Source: Corella eumyota (taxonomy: Eukaryota; Chordata; Ascidiacea; Phlebobranchia; Corellidae). Taken from it: DNA of 64,000 nucleotides. Below, piece after piece: positions 12,401 to 27,400 of the stretch. The stretch is from the NCBI GenBank assembly GCA_963082875.1, contig OY720097.1, positions 8,130,501 to 8,194,500 of the forward strand, read 5' to 3'. The position numbers were made by a program, and so were the translations under genes. Each line of letters opens with the position of its first letter. Within the stretch, counting starts at the first letter, position 1. A model generated the notes under the pieces. That model was not told the DNA's origin. It did not search any database and worked only from the letters and a program-made list of their open reading frames with translations.

Positions 12401-15400
12401 TGAAAATAAGCCCTACTCGAACCTTCGTCGCCTGCACCAACAGACGACAACAGGCCGTAAGTCACGTGGCCGTTTGCTCCGTTGTCCGGGTCAACGGTTT
12501 CGACCTGAATAGGTGGATAACCGATCGGTTCGTCCTCCAGCGAGTAAATCACGCTCCTGCTTATAAACCGAGGCGCGTTGTCGTTGACGTCACGAATTAT
12601 GACGCGTGCTGATGCTGTAGAGAAACGCTGGCCGGTAGTTGCAAGGTCAGTTGCCTGCATTTTATATAAAAAAATTTTGAAAAAAAAAAATTTAAAATAT
12701 GTTAAAAAAATTGTGAAAAGTAAACGATTTAAAAAAAGAGTGTTAAAGTTTAAATTATGAAGCTTTATCTTTTTCAATATTGTTACTTCAGCCTACGTTT
12801 ACAACTGAGAATGTACAAACTCACGTTAATGACTAAAGTATACTCGTTTATGTCTTCCCGATCTAAATCCCCAGCTACGGTTAGTATACCAGTGTTTGGT
12901 TGAATACTGAAAACATTCCATGGTGATTGACTAACTATTGAATATACAATTTCGCCAGAAAGACCAGAGTCCATATCGATGGCTTTAAACCTCCAGACCT
13001 AAAATAAAATTATATATGTTGGCTTATCACAGCATTTTTGTGTATAGTAAAAAATAAATATCATATATTTTTGATTAAGGTATTCCCTTATATAATAATT
13101 GTAGGTGTTCCCCCATATAACCGAATGGACATTTTACCGAAAAGTGCATTTTACAGAAATCTGGGCTAACATTTTATTTCCTAAAAGAGAGTCAGGGTAA
13201 CTTGGGTTCAATACAATATACACATTGTGGGTAAAATAACGTTGGTTTTCGGTTAACTGTTTATTCGGTAAAATGGTTTTTAGTAGTGTGATAGTATACA
13301 ATATCGGTATAGTATAGTTATATACAACAGCACATTCTAATTTTAATAATGTATTGCAAAATTTTGCAATTACCTCTGTTCCATTTGAAGTATTTTCTTC
13401 AACCCCAAATGAGTAAAACCCTGAAGTAAAAGTCGGTGTATGATCGTTTGTATCCCTTACGTTTATTTGAGCCTCTAATATTTTATCATCTTGAAGCGAA
13501 GGGCTTAAAGTTGCAACCTATATAAAAATATTGATAAACATAAGTTGAAAGCTAAATATAACTTAATCGTGTACGATTAGTGTTTTTTTTTGCGTTGGAA
13601 AATTTTGAAAAGTGTTTTTAATTTTGTCTGATTGATATACAAACGTAAATATTATTGCTTCCATTTATCAAGATAAAAAATATCTTGAGGTTAAATACGT
13701 GTATGGAAAACCCAAAGCCTTAGCAAATAAAACAAAAATATCGTACTTTGACCTTTTATATTTGACCAAAACAAATACAGTTACTTTTACTCGTATTTAC
13801 CTTGATGTTATATTGCGACGCTTCCTCGTAATCCAAAGTCCTTACCAAAGTGACGTCACCGGTCGTGGTGTTCAGGTAAAAGTTGCTACCCTCGTTTCCG
13901 GAAACAAATCGATATTTAGACTGGGGTAAAATCTGGCGCTTTTTCCGCGAAAAAGTGGAAGTAAAACTAAAAAAACGATTAAAATTTTGTTAATAAAATA
14001 ATTATTTGTAAGAAACTAAACAAATAAGAGCACTAAAAAAATCTATATAAATTTTCAAAAAAGAAACGAGTATTCTTTTATCCGAACAATAATAAAATAA
14101 ATAAAAATAGGTCAACAAGACGAACTAACCTTCCGATGACTTCACCGACCTGGGTACCTTCCTTAAGCGGGAACACAAAATTGGTCGAGTTGAACTGAAA
14201 AGAATTTTGATCGTTCGCTTCAACTTTAACCTGACAAATTAAATGCAAAATTAAGTCACAACAAACTATAAGTGCATAGGGGCTTACCATTTAACCAATG
14301 TAAAATATTGAGGGTATCATCTGATAACCTAAAAACATTTGACCGAATGGACACTTAACTGAAAACAAAAACTTCAAAAACAAAATGCAGGTCAACATTT
14401 TTATATAAATTTTAAGGTCATTTTGCTTTAGAAAGGGCTAAAGTAAAAAGAGGTCTTTAAAATGGCGTTTTTGAAAATATGGTTTACAGTTAAAGGTATA
14501 TTGGTTGAAATGGCTTTTGTTTTTTTACCAGTGAACCAGTATTAGTTTATTAAAATTAAAGATTAATTCCATTAGTTCAAATCAACGAAAAAAATATATA
14601 TATAAACCTTGCTGGCTAATAGACTAGTTACAGGCTATTAGTGCAAATATATAATTTGTTATGGGCCATATGATATACCATATTTAAATATTACATGTGT
14701 ATATTTACTAAGCAATCATTCAAGTATTTGTTTAAGGTTTACCTTTAATGATATAGTAGACATCTTAGAAGGAGTTCCGTTGTCCTTGGCCGTTATTATT
14801 AGATCGTATAAACCGTTTACAGACTGTAAAAATCAGTGTAATAACTATTTAGTAACTTTACGACTTTACAAATTATTATTTTTTTGACAATTTAACTAAA
14901 ATCAGTACTTGACAATGTTCAATATAAAAAGGAATTAATTTATACTTTAGCTAACAGTTTATAATGAAAAAAATTAATTATTTTTTAATAAATTTACCTG
15001 TGGGTTTTGCTTGTACATTACAGTACCAGTATTTGAATCGATACTGAAAAAAGTGGAGTTGTTTATTAAATAAGTTATCTTTCCATTTAAATTACTATCC
15101 CCATCCACAGCTCGCATATCGGCAACCCAGTAGTCTATAAAAGTAAAAATTGAGACATTATTATTTTTTAATATACAAAACAATATAAACACCAACCAAA
15201 AATAAAAATCTTATTTGAACTTAAAAATGCAAACAAAATAAGCTTAATGATATATTAACCAAGTAAAAAAATGCTTTTTAAAAATGTACTTTTCATACGT
15301 AAATTTTTTTTATTACACATGCCAAAGTCAATAATTTAAATACAATATACTAAATACACAAGCCAGGCTTTTCTGTTTAACATAATGTAACGAATTACAA

Positions 15401-18400
15401 TACCCTTAATGTATAATATACAACGCCATAAATCAATACCAAATAAACACATAAAAGCAAATTTACCGAATTTTCCTACACAATAAAACTTTGAAGTTTA
15501 ATTTAATTTACAATACAATCTACAACGCTTAAAACTACAATATAGAAAAAGTATGTAGCTTTTTAAAGCAACAAATAACCCCCAAAAAATATAACAAAAA
15601 CCCAACTATACATAATATAAGAAAAGCCTTTTTAATACATAAACATTATTTAAAAAAAATATCAAAAATATATTTTTTACCTGTTGTTGGTAACGATAGC
15701 AACGCTAGTCTACCGACTTGGCCATCCAAAAATGCTGGGGTATTATCGTTAACGTCATTAACGGTGACGTGTACAATCGACTCTGCTAAAAATATTCCGT
15801 CGCTGGCTTGAACCATAAACTTGTGAATATATTTTTCATCGTGGTCTAATATTTTAGAAGTAGTGATTCGACCTAAAAAATTTAATTTAAAAATTAAAAA
15901 ACATTATTTTTAAAAAAGACGATTTAAAATTTTTTTTTCTTAAAATATATTTATTTTTTTACCCGTAATTGAATTAATTCGAAAGTTTAAATTCGGAACA
16001 GCAAAAGAATAAACGATTTGAGAATTGAGTCCCTGGTCAATGTCAACAGCTTGTACGGTTCCAATATAACTACCTAAACATCACAAAACATTCGATAAGT
16101 AACAAGTCGTTTTAATAAAATAATTTGTCAAGTAATGCAATACAGTAATACCTTATTGCTTGTTATAAATATTAAATACTTGAAGATTATGATTCTGTAT
16201 TTGTAAGCCCAATTTTATGACGAGTTATGACATAAATAAGGCTGTATATAAAGTTGTATTGTTAGAAAGTCATTTTTTAGTGTTAAACATACATAAAAAA
16301 GAAACATAAAAAAGAGTCAAATATAATATTGTAATCTAACGTGCAAAAATGAACAAAAAGATAACATTTTAAGATTTTAAAATTCCAAAAAGGATTTACT
16401 TTGTAAATTATTGGTTTAAAACCTTCTAAAATTAAATAGGAAATAATATTTTATGTTTTTAAAACTACAAAAAAACGTAATTTAAACAAAAATATTTTTT
16501 TTACAAAAATCACTCGACACCCCACCTGTAGGTTGATTTTCGGAAATCGAAAATGTAAATAAATGTTGAGTGAACTGCGGGGCGTTGTCGTTCACGTCAT
16601 CGACCGTGACGTCAACTTTAGAAACGCATGATGACGTCACTGAAGAAGGTGATGTAGAACGTTGCATAGCAACAACCTAAAAACGTTAAATATTGATCAA
16701 ATAAATATTTCTAAAAGTATTTCATAAAAATAGGCAAAAATTTAAAAGGAAAATATTTCTTAAAAACAACTTTTTTATAAAAAAAATAAATTTAAAAAAA
16801 TTTCCTACATATTTATAATATCCTTAAACTATTTCCAATATTTAAAAAAATATTTTGATTCAAATTTCTTTATTTTATCTAAAAACCCACTTGAAACGAG
16901 TGGAAAGCAGTTTCCTCTCTGTCTAGTTGTTTAGTCAGATACAAAGAACCGTCGGGATAGATAGAGAAGGATTGAGATTGAAGAGAATTTTGTAAACTGT
17001 AAACAAAACTTTCCTGTGCGTCCGAGTCACCAACCATTCCAAATCTGGTAAAAAAATCAAATACAAACGTATTAAACATATAGTAATAAATGTATCTCTA
17101 TCTTATACATTGAAAACGCATTATTGTCATGTTATCGACCATTTTACCAAAAACGATATGCTGGGAACTGGCATTTCATCGCCAATGAAACTTTTTTAAT
17201 ACCCTTGTTGCATTTACTCTACTCTTAATAAAGCATTTTAATTTTTTTTAAAGTTTATAAATCAATTTCGATAATAGAAAAATCTATCGAAAACTTATTA
17301 AACAATATGGTTTAAAAATACATAACATATCAGGTACACATATTATTTTTAAACGCACTTATTTTTACTAAACCATATTAAAATAGCCACAATTTAAAAA
17401 AAAAACAAGTTACTACATTTGAAATAAAATAAAATAAAACCCAAAAGTATTCAGAAGCTATCTTTGGTACAAAACCACATATCCCCTAAAACCCATTTAC
17501 TATAGAAAGGGTCACTTACATATTCAATACTGGAGTATTTTCCCTTATGTTATAATGATAAGAAGGCGAATATTTAAACGGACAGACAACGTCAGGAAGC
17601 TCAACGTGAATAGTTAAAGTGGCAGACGACGTTTGGATTGGAATACCGTAGTCACGTGCCGTGATGGTCAGACTAAAATCACAAAAATTTGAGATGTTTT
17701 TTTAGGAAAGTGGATACAGTAAGATGATGTGAATTTATTAAATAAAATTTAAATTAAATAAAGTGAATATCTGATAGAAAGAAAACATCGATTTTTTAAA
17801 TACCAAAAAAAAATTCTAATTTTTTAAATTGTGATATTTTTAAAAGAATTAAACTACAGCCCTTTTTATTCTTTAAATATTGGTTTATCTTTTTACACAA
17901 TTCAAGACATCGTATGCTTAAAATTTAAATACCTGTAGTCGTCCGTTATTTCTGGAAGTTTCGAAATTAGAAATATTTCTCCCCCCGATCGATCTACTCC
18001 AAAGTAATAATTGTGCGACATTGTATATTCAACCTGCAAACAAATAAAATATTTATCGATATATTGATTCAGGTATTAAAATACAAGCAAGCTTATTTAA
18101 ACGCAAAACAAATTGACTTTTAAAAAACATCTTTTAGACTTTGGTTTTTATTGTAATACTGTGACAACGATCAAACGTAATTGACTTTATCAGAAAATAT
18201 GTTTAACAAACAAACCAACGTTATTTTAACGTCTTGGCCAGATGGTTGACACACTGGGCACAACAGCACGAGGTTTAGGGTTTGATAACCACTAATTTTA
18301 CGTTATTGAATACATGATATTCAAAAAATACTTAAGACTAAGGAGTAATAACAGTTTTTAAATCTTTGGTCTCGATGCAGAAAAGCCAACTTAACAGCTT

Positions 18401-21400
18401 AAACATATTAATGAAAACTGATTTAAGGATCAAGTTTAAACAATGTCCAGTAAAAAAACTTACTGTCCCAGCTTGCCCAAAATCGTTATCAATTGCTTCA
18501 ACTTTTCCAATTACGTCATTAACTTTTAGAGTCGTCGAGATAGAAATTTGAGGCAAAATTCCATCAACAACTTTGTTAAAATAAGGTGCGTTGTCGTTTA
18601 CGTCGCTTATGTAAACGTTGACTTCTGAAAAACCGTAAACGGGTGGTGTCCCGGATGAAGCTATTACCTTAAAAATGATAACAGAAAATGGTCACAGAAA
18701 CATAAAAAAAGTATGCAAATTTTTAAAGTAAAATACGTGCAATGTGATATAAATATTAATCATTAGGCGTCGGTTTAGTTCGCTTTGATGTATAAGCTCT
18801 ATATATTGGAAACAGCCGTTATCTAAAACAAATAAATCGAAAAGATATAAAGTATTTAATTAAATTAACATTTCCAACCCCGACAGTCGGGTAATATTAA
18901 GATGACAGCGTTAATAATTTATAAAAGGAAAGTCGATTACACAATTGAAAATAATAAACGCAAGATTTTATTTAATTTTGACGTGTTAGTCACCAAAAAA
19001 ATCAGAAATTACGTCATCAAAGTACATAAATGTAATAATTCAAACATATTAAAATTATTTTTAAATATTTTAAACCTGAAACGTGACGTTGTCGAATATT
19101 TCTCTATCCAAGCTTGTTGAAGCAGTTATAACCCCAGTTAACTTGTTTATAGTAAACCAACTGCTGCTAGGTGGATCATTGCGAATAGAATAAGTAATAT
19201 TTTCAGATCCTACAAAGTTAAGAAAGGTTTAGATTTGCAAAATTTTAGTTACAAAATTTAAAGTAAATGGACCTTAAATGGACTATATATAGGTTAAATT
19301 TTAAATAAAAATATTATTGGCTTTATTTTTTCAAATAATTTATATTCTTACTTTTTCAACTAAATGCAATATTTGAAAAACAAAATGATTGGCAAATTTT
19401 ACCCGAAGTGGTTGCTATTACTGTTCCAATTTCAACTGCGGCAGGTGGATTTTCCTCGACATGGAAATCATAAAATTGAGAATTAAAAATAGGACCTCCA
19501 GTGGACACATCTTCATCTAATATGCTGATATTCACAGTTGCGTCGACTTCAGATGTAAAATTACCACCGTCCGTGGCAGAAATAGTAATTGTGTGAATTG
19601 AAATTTCGTTTGCTAAATATTTCGCTACAGCGACTTTCCCTAAAAAATTTTATTAAAATAATGACATGTTCAAAAAAACGTATTTTTTTACTTTTAAAAA
19701 AACTAAGTAAAAACACAAAAACACAATAGTAATTGGACTTATACTAGGTAAGGGTGTAGATGCCGATTTTTAATTTTTACAATTTAACTTGTACAAAACA
19801 AGGGGCATTACATGGTTAAGTTAGCAACCTTTTACAGCATTTCTGAACACCACTTTTAATATTTACATAGCAACTCGCGATGCTATGGTATAATCTAATA
19901 ATATTGACCCTATAACTATAAGATAAGATAACATAAGCGATACTAATCTATTTTGGCGTTTGACATTTGATATCAACTATATATCATAAACAAAATGTTT
20001 AATACTTTGTATAGAAAAAGCTAACTTTTGGTTAACAGTTTTCGGCACCATAACAGTTTATTGTTTTGCATAACTATTATTAGATAACCGAAAATATTTT
20101 AAATATTAAGGTCAAACTTTTTTCCATTTAAAAAAATATTTTGTAGAAAAATTTAAATATAAAAATTGAAAATTAAGCAAAGAAAGCCACAAATATTACT
20201 TACTAATTATATTTTTCAATGTAATTTAAAAAAATTCAACCAATAATGAAACTAAAAAAAATTATTATCTATAACTAACCTGTTTCAGAATCCAACGAAA
20301 ACAGATTGTCATCATTTCCACTCGTTATATTAAAACCGATTAAACCAAACCCCGATTCCTTGGGGTCGTCCGGATCAGTGGCCGATACCTGGGTAATCGG
20401 AAACCCTACGTCGGTATTTCTATTCACGTTTACCGCGTAGTTGAGGGGGTGAAAAGTGGGGGCGAATTCGTTGACGTCATCAACTATGACGTGTAAGTTT
20501 GCGCGAACAAAAAAGCCGTTCTTTAAAATAAAAAATTGAGTTTTAGATATTTATGTTCTTTTTAATATATCGATTTATCTTCAATGTGCTTAAATATTTA
20601 TTATTATCCCTAAAATTTAGTCGTTCCGCACCTTAAGACATTAATCGCTTTAATATAAACTTTATCTTAGTTTTTTTAGTTTTTAAATTTATTAATAATT
20701 TTTTTTTAAATAACATAAATATAAATTAAATAATAATACAAAAAATATTTACTGTGTCTGTTGCTTGCAACTGGAAGTCGTAACTAGCCGTTGTCTCGCG
20801 ATCCAAAGATGACGTCACGCACACGTGACCAGTTGTGGCGTTAACAGAAAATTTAGTTAAGCCTTGGTTAGATCCACTTACAAACGAATAAGTTTCAGAG
20901 TTAGTGGAAGAATCTTCTAGAGCCTCCGGATCGCTGGCTTGTACCTAAATAAAGTTAATTTTTTGAAAAATAATTATATAAAAGGGTAAATAGGATAAAT
21001 TTAAATAATTTAGCCATAATTTCTAAGTTCATTATTTAATAGGGTAAAATATTTTTTTATTCGTAAATCTTGTGTTATTTGTTAGATATTTATCCTTTAT
21101 TAAGTAAAGCTAAACTTTTACAAATTAAACAAAACTGTTATATTTTAGCCTGCAATAAAAAAGTAATCCTCGTGAGATTGAAAAAATTATTTTTATTTGT
21201 GATGTAATGCCATTCTTCTAAAACAAAATTGTGCTTCAGCAAAGTGTAGTTACTAAAACACATTCACAAATGAAATGTTACATTATTGAAAGTCATTGTA
21301 TAAATTTCGTGTATATAAACTATCACAATAGATTTGCACGTGCCGAGAGGCGACATTTTCCAATTATTGTCGGAAATTTCGACGATTACAATTTTGTTCG

Positions 21401-24400
21401 CACAAGAAAAAAAATTCCCTGCTCGAAAAATGCGAAGTCTAAAAATAAACAAATTGCGAACAATAACGTTCGTTAAAATACTAGCCCTTAAGTTGCTCAA
21501 TTTCGACCGGAGATGGCAAGATTGCGGCGCTCTGTTTACGTTATCTTTTGATACCGATGGACGACGAGCACGTTTAAACAATTTCGGACAATTGTTTTGG
21601 CTAAATTAGAAACACGATATTGTCTTAAGATTGAAAGCAAAATTGCTTACGAAGATTCAAAGTTTGGTTATTATCCGCGGATAAACACGCGGGGTCATAC
21701 GGAGCGCGGTAACACTATTACCTATACAATTTAAGGAATTAACTCATTTATCATAGGCGACAGAATTCAAAATTTCTATCAGAAACAACAGAAAAAACGA
21801 CTTATATTGTCACGAGAAGGGGAAATATATCAAACGAATGCTTTCATCGACCAAATCAAATTTTAAAATAGCTTAAAACTACATTTAAAAAAACTACATT
21901 CTTCTAAGTAATGTATTTCCGGGATTGTGATACAGTCGTGTGGAATTTCTTTAAGTGTGTGTGTAGCTAGCTATGTGCAGCTGAAGAATTCCGAGCGTTG
22001 TTTATCGTTTACGCCTAAACTTTAATCCGGGTCTATAAAAGCTTAAAACCGCCGCATTACTTGCGATTTATTTTGTCAATACAACCCGAGCATTGTCAGT
22101 CTATCACTGTAATGCCGGACCACGTAAACGTCATCTAACAAGACATAAACGAAGGCCTGAAATACGCTCACCAAGACACGGCTATGAATTTGGACTTACA
22201 ATTTGCCGGGGGGTTAAAGTTGGAAACTACCAAAAACTTAGCAATTTCATGGAGGAATACTGCCCGCCACGTTCAGACTTTGTAGCAGTGTTCCCGGAAA
22301 TCGGTCATGGCCTTAATAACATGAAATTAATGCTTAACTTTGTCCGTGCGGCCAATGTAATTATATGCTAAATCGGTTCCACCTTTAAAAACAATTTCTC
22401 GACTCCTTTTGGCCAGATTGTGGCTGATTTTGTATAAAAATATTCGATAAATGGAAAAAGTCCAAGAAAACAAAACGATAAGCAAATATTTGCAAAAATT
22501 TTCAAAAATATTAAAAATCGGCAATTTTTCAACGATAACGCTTAATAACAACGGAAACCTTAAGTGTTATGTAATAAGTTTGATCAAATGTCATCAAATA
22601 GTTTTGTGATTAGTTAAACATCAAACTGGCTCGGATTCGAATTTCAAAAAAGCGCGCTAAACAAAAAAACAACTACGGGACAATGACCAACTTAGCACCG
22701 AAAACAAACGGAACAAAGCACTTCAGAATGGTGTAATTATGACCACATACAACAATACACAAGCCTGATGCGAGGTCTTGTGTTATTAAACAAGGTAATA
22801 ACAATTCAAGGCACAACAAAACGTCATTCCAGTCACATTCTCAAAACTATTGTGCGACTTTTAATTTGTAAAGCGTTTTGTTAAAGTAAATAACGATCCT
22901 ATAATATGGTAAATTAAATATGTTAGGGCTTATTTTATATATGAGTGAATGTATCACCCTAAAGCACTAAAAAAAAATTCAAAACTGTGTACTTATAGAA
23001 AAATGGGCTCAAAATCGTAAAAAAATATTTTAATTTTTTTTTTATTTGGAATTTCTGCCTTAGTGAATCATTGTCATTCAACCTGATTATAATATCGAAA
23101 AATATGCGGCGGAATAAAGGGATTTTTAGTGTGTTTAAAACTCATTGAGATATCAACGGAGCCACTGAGAACCTCTCATCAAATCACAATAGAATTTGTC
23201 ATAACAAATCGAAGGCTCGAATCTCCCAGCTTTTCTATCCTTAAAAACTCGACTAGATCCGTTCGCAAATCATTCAAAGCCCACTTGTGCCTGACGATGC
23301 GTGGCCTCTTATATTTGTTAAATAAACGAGCTCAAGTTGTCACAGTTGAAGATAAGAGCAGGCTGGAGGGCTGTCGAGATTTCTTTATTGCCTCCTCCCT
23401 GTATTTCTATAACTCTAACCCTTCCCAGGTTAAAAATACATCTCAAACCAAGTTGAGATATAGTCTATATAAGGCTTTAGTATTGATCGCACTTGAATTT
23501 GGAAAATCTTGAACTTCGTAATTACAAAAAAGACAATATGGGCCCACATGACTTTGAAGAGCTATGTGTGTTTAAGTCCGCATCGTTTAAAATGCAGTTT
23601 TAATAATGATAACTAATTCGTTCATTGTTAACATATGCTAAGTGTTACAATAATATCAAATTTATAGATGTCGGTGTTCAAAGATTAATTCAAATATACA
23701 TTAAATTAATGAGCCGTGGTTCGTCGATTTAAAAGGCTTTTAAAAATCGAGATCCCGTAACAAAATCTATACAATTCTAAATTTAGTTAAAATCGATTTC
23801 AAACTAGATCAAATGGCTAAAACTTGGCACAGAAATTAACCACAATTTTTTAGGTTTGTATTCAAACGGCTTAAAAATCAACTGTTTGGTGACCGACTTT
23901 ATTAAAAAAAATTCCAATCCATAAAGATTTTTTCTAGTAGAGTTGTATTTAAATATAATTATATTCTGTGTTAAATGCATATACTTATAACGCCCACACA
24001 CTTTTAAAATCTAAAAAAAATTCCGGCGTTTTAAAAAATTAAAACTGCGGTTTTTAAAGAGGAAGTAAGGTTGAGAAAAAAATCAAATTTGAAATAAGTT
24101 TTGCACGCTTATGGTTTGAGCTTAGAGCGTGGACACTTGGTCATTGGAATTTTAAATCGCGGCCTATACAAACTTGCAAAGAAGCCGTTGAATGACAGTG
24201 GATCACAACAAATGGTCTACATCACATTTATTCCCTTTTCGCCATAAGATTACCCCTAAATAAACAAGCGCAAGCTTACCGGTAACGAGTAAGGCTCGAG
24301 TTACTAATCATGACGTAATTGAACCCGCGTGCAACCAAATGCATGAACTCGACTAGTGAAACAATAAAGAATTTTTACGAATTTTTTCGGCGAAAGTAAT

Positions 24401-27400
24401 ATTCGCGCAACCCGCACCAAAAAAACAATATTCCTAGTTATGCGTTTCGAAAATAGTTAGCTAATTTTCGATATGCTGTTATGTAATATTACCTCCTTGA
24501 ACCAAAAAGTAAGGTTTAAGTCGGGTTAGATACATTTTTATACGTACTATTGTATAGGTATAACATGTTGTAACTATTAGGCATATGTTTTTTTAAAGTG
24601 GTTCGGGCCCTGAGGTTGGAAGTACATCGAAGGTTATGCGGTCTGCATACTAAACAAATCACGTAAATAAAATAACATTGGCGACATAAACTCGGTCTGT
24701 AACACGAAAATTGTATAATGTGGCGTGATGGTTTTATTATTTCGTACACAAATTTTAGAGGCTTTCTGCCCCTAGGACAATGCGGTGTAAGATTGGTTAT
24801 ACTTAACCTATATTTTTGTGCGGAAAAAACGCGCTCTAATGGCTATTTAGTGGAGCTAGCTGTTGCTTTTTATATCAAAATTGAATCTCAAAAAATTCCC
24901 AATCTCTATGTTGTTAAATTAATTAAATAAAGTTTGGCCAGTGCAGAAAATATGAGAAATGCACTTGGACAACAGCGTACATGTTTTAAAGTGCAAGTAT
25001 CGATATTTATTGATACTGAAGAGACTGCCTGTCAATTTAGCCCCGTTTAATTATCTGGCTATGCAAAATCTAATTACCATCTTTCAAATATATTGATTCG
25101 ATTGCTCAAAAAAGCCGGGTAGTTATTACGAATCAAACTCGCTGAACCAAATATAAAACATGGTCCTAGTGGAATTTTTGTGGCATATTTGAATCGTCTT
25201 GGGCACATTGTTTTAAAAAAAAGTGATTTATAAACTGAGTGGAGACCGTATATTGATTGATCACGAAGAATAGATCCGACACTTATGTGAACCCGTTTTA
25301 AGTCTTCGATAGAGCCCGCCATTTGACACCCGAATGTGCTTTTGCGTTGTAATTAACTGTACGGAAATGATAGCGTGTTTATTCCGCTACAGAGCATTTA
25401 AAAGACGAGGAAAGGCGCATGGCATTTGCATGTCCTACGCACGTCTTTTCGGGCGTCGAGTCTTAACGGTTAAAACCCAGAACCCGTCGGTGTCTGATTT
25501 CATAAGCACTTGTCGGTAGAAAGTTGTGAAAATGAACACCCGGGCCAGAGTGCAATCTGTTGTGGTGTTGACCAAACAGTACGCTTGTCGCCGAAAATGG
25601 AAAAGGTCGGTCTGTTTAAGTTTAACTAAGTAAAAGCGAACGATTTTAAGTTTTCACGGCTTTAAGTAGCTGCAGGCTCGACCCCGGTAAAAAATAAAGG
25701 CACCAAAATAACCTACCCCCCACAAAAATGACAAGACAACATAAAACTGCGGTTTACACGCACTTGTTTCTATTGTATGTTAAAGAATAAGCCCATGACC
25801 TGGGTCACTAACAGTTGTCACTACACTGCACTAAATTGGAGTTTGCAAATGGATTAATTGTCATGCGGATTCGACGATTTTTTGCAGGAATAGTATAACG
25901 GTCAGGCAAACTATTTTAAATTCCCATTAATTGACAGGATTTGGAATCGGATCGATCTTATATCGATTCAAAATTGATCAAAAATAAAATCCGAATTTGT
26001 TTTTGTATACATATAAAAATCGTTTTCCCTTTATACAATAATACCCTAAATTGCGTCACAAGATAAATCGCTAAAAAAACTTTCAAATCGAAAAACAAAT
26101 TGTTGAAATAAACAAGTTAATTTAAGAAAACACTTTAAACATTATTCATGGCGTAACGATGTCTGTTAACACACTTTATTTTATCAAATAACATGGTAAA
26201 ATGAAGTTAATTAATAGAGTAGGCCAATTTAACTGATTACAAATTTTAGGTTGTTTATACAAACAGCAGAATGACGTCACTAATTAAGGCAATATGCACA
26301 AACCTAACCCCGATAAAAGAGCGTGTATAGTGAACCCCGTTGTTTTTTTGTGTATCATCCCATAGTTTAAAGCGGGGTTGATTGATTGAAAGTTAAAAAC
26401 GAAGGAAAGTCGAACCGCAGGCCGCTTTTAACTGCGGCGATGCGCTGAAATTAAAACCCGAGGAATGCGCCGTAACTTTGCCCTAAAACAAACCAGTACT
26501 TAGCGCTTCTTTGTCAAATATCAAATTAAATCGCTCAAATGTTTTCTTAGGCATCGGTAAGTATCTTTTTTACAAGTTATTTAATGCGATTAAAATCAGT
26601 GGAAATCGTGAGAAAGTTGTTAGAAAGTTGCATTTTTATTTTGCGCTTTCATAGGTTAATCATTAGAGGTGTCCAATGCCGTTTCCGGGGACAGTTATAT
26701 TTAGCCACTTTGTCAAATCCAGAGTGCAAAATCAAAACCGTGTCATTAAAACCGCCTATCCTTATTGCCACAGTCAAAAGCCGCCCAAACTTTTCTTTGA
26801 TTGCGGTAAATTTAACCGCTTCCAGAAATTTAGCTCAAAAATGTATTTTTAAAGGCAGGGTTTACTGTTTTTGATAAAGCGCAGCAGCTTAAACTGTCAC
26901 CAAAACTGTAATTATTGCACAAGTGCTTTGTTTAGAAAGATTGAAAATGTCTGGCGAACAAGAGTCCATCGTGTTTTTAAACCAAAGAGTTAATTATAAT
27001 CCATTAAACACCTGGATATTGTCCATAAGACATGTTACAAATTTGTTGTTTTTGTTTTAATTACCCCCTACAGTCGTGCATCTAATATTATTAAACATAG
27101 ATTTGAACTTGCAAGTATTTAAACTAGGCTACGTGGCATATTTTCTTACCAGATTAAATATTATGTCAAACCTATAATTCTCGTTTCGTAATCAGGGGCA
27201 AAAATGTAAAAAAATCAAAAATGCACAAATTAACTTAAGAATATATGGAGAATAATTTAAAAAATAATTTAAAATTTAAATCTAACAGAGCAATTCGATT
27301 AAATTATTTTTGTATAAATATTTTATGCAAAAAATAAAAATTGGAGCCAGGATTAGACCATGTTATTGTCCGTGACATTGATCATATGTTACAAGGGCTT

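Larger units (their letters stand above)
12384..20944 (-). other. Dchs: Dachsous exons 8-25: repeats EC6 to EC15 (first half)
   Basis: Exons: 20753-20944, 20280-20520, 19403-19639, 19076-19209, 18464-18667, 17933-18033, 17520-17672, 16891-17044, 16526-16676, 15963-16073, 15681-15872, 14998-15134, 14743-14823, 14130-14230, 13801-13966, 13374-13517, 12825-12998, 12384-12654. Repeat ends in order: EC6 DVNEFAP, EC7 DEDVSTGGP (degenerate), EC8 DVNDNAP, EC9 ELPDVVCPF (no calcium motif), EC10 DVNDNAP, EC11 DVNDNTP, EC12 EANDQNSF (no proper motif), EC13 DTNDHTP, EC14 DVNDNAP. EC13 lacks the usual DxD segment and carries RKKR in its place. Confidence 0.82.

Noticed and set aside
22093-22371. 92-codon open frame with a TATA-like box about 55 bp upstream, in Dachsous intron 7
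   Set aside because: It starts at a non-ATG codon, has no recognisable domain, and the first real ATG after the TATA box gives only eight codons. TATA-like words are common in AT-rich DNA.
23129-23512. 127-codon open frame in the same intron
   Set aside because: No domain or family resemblance; such lengths arise by chance in the less AT-rich intron.
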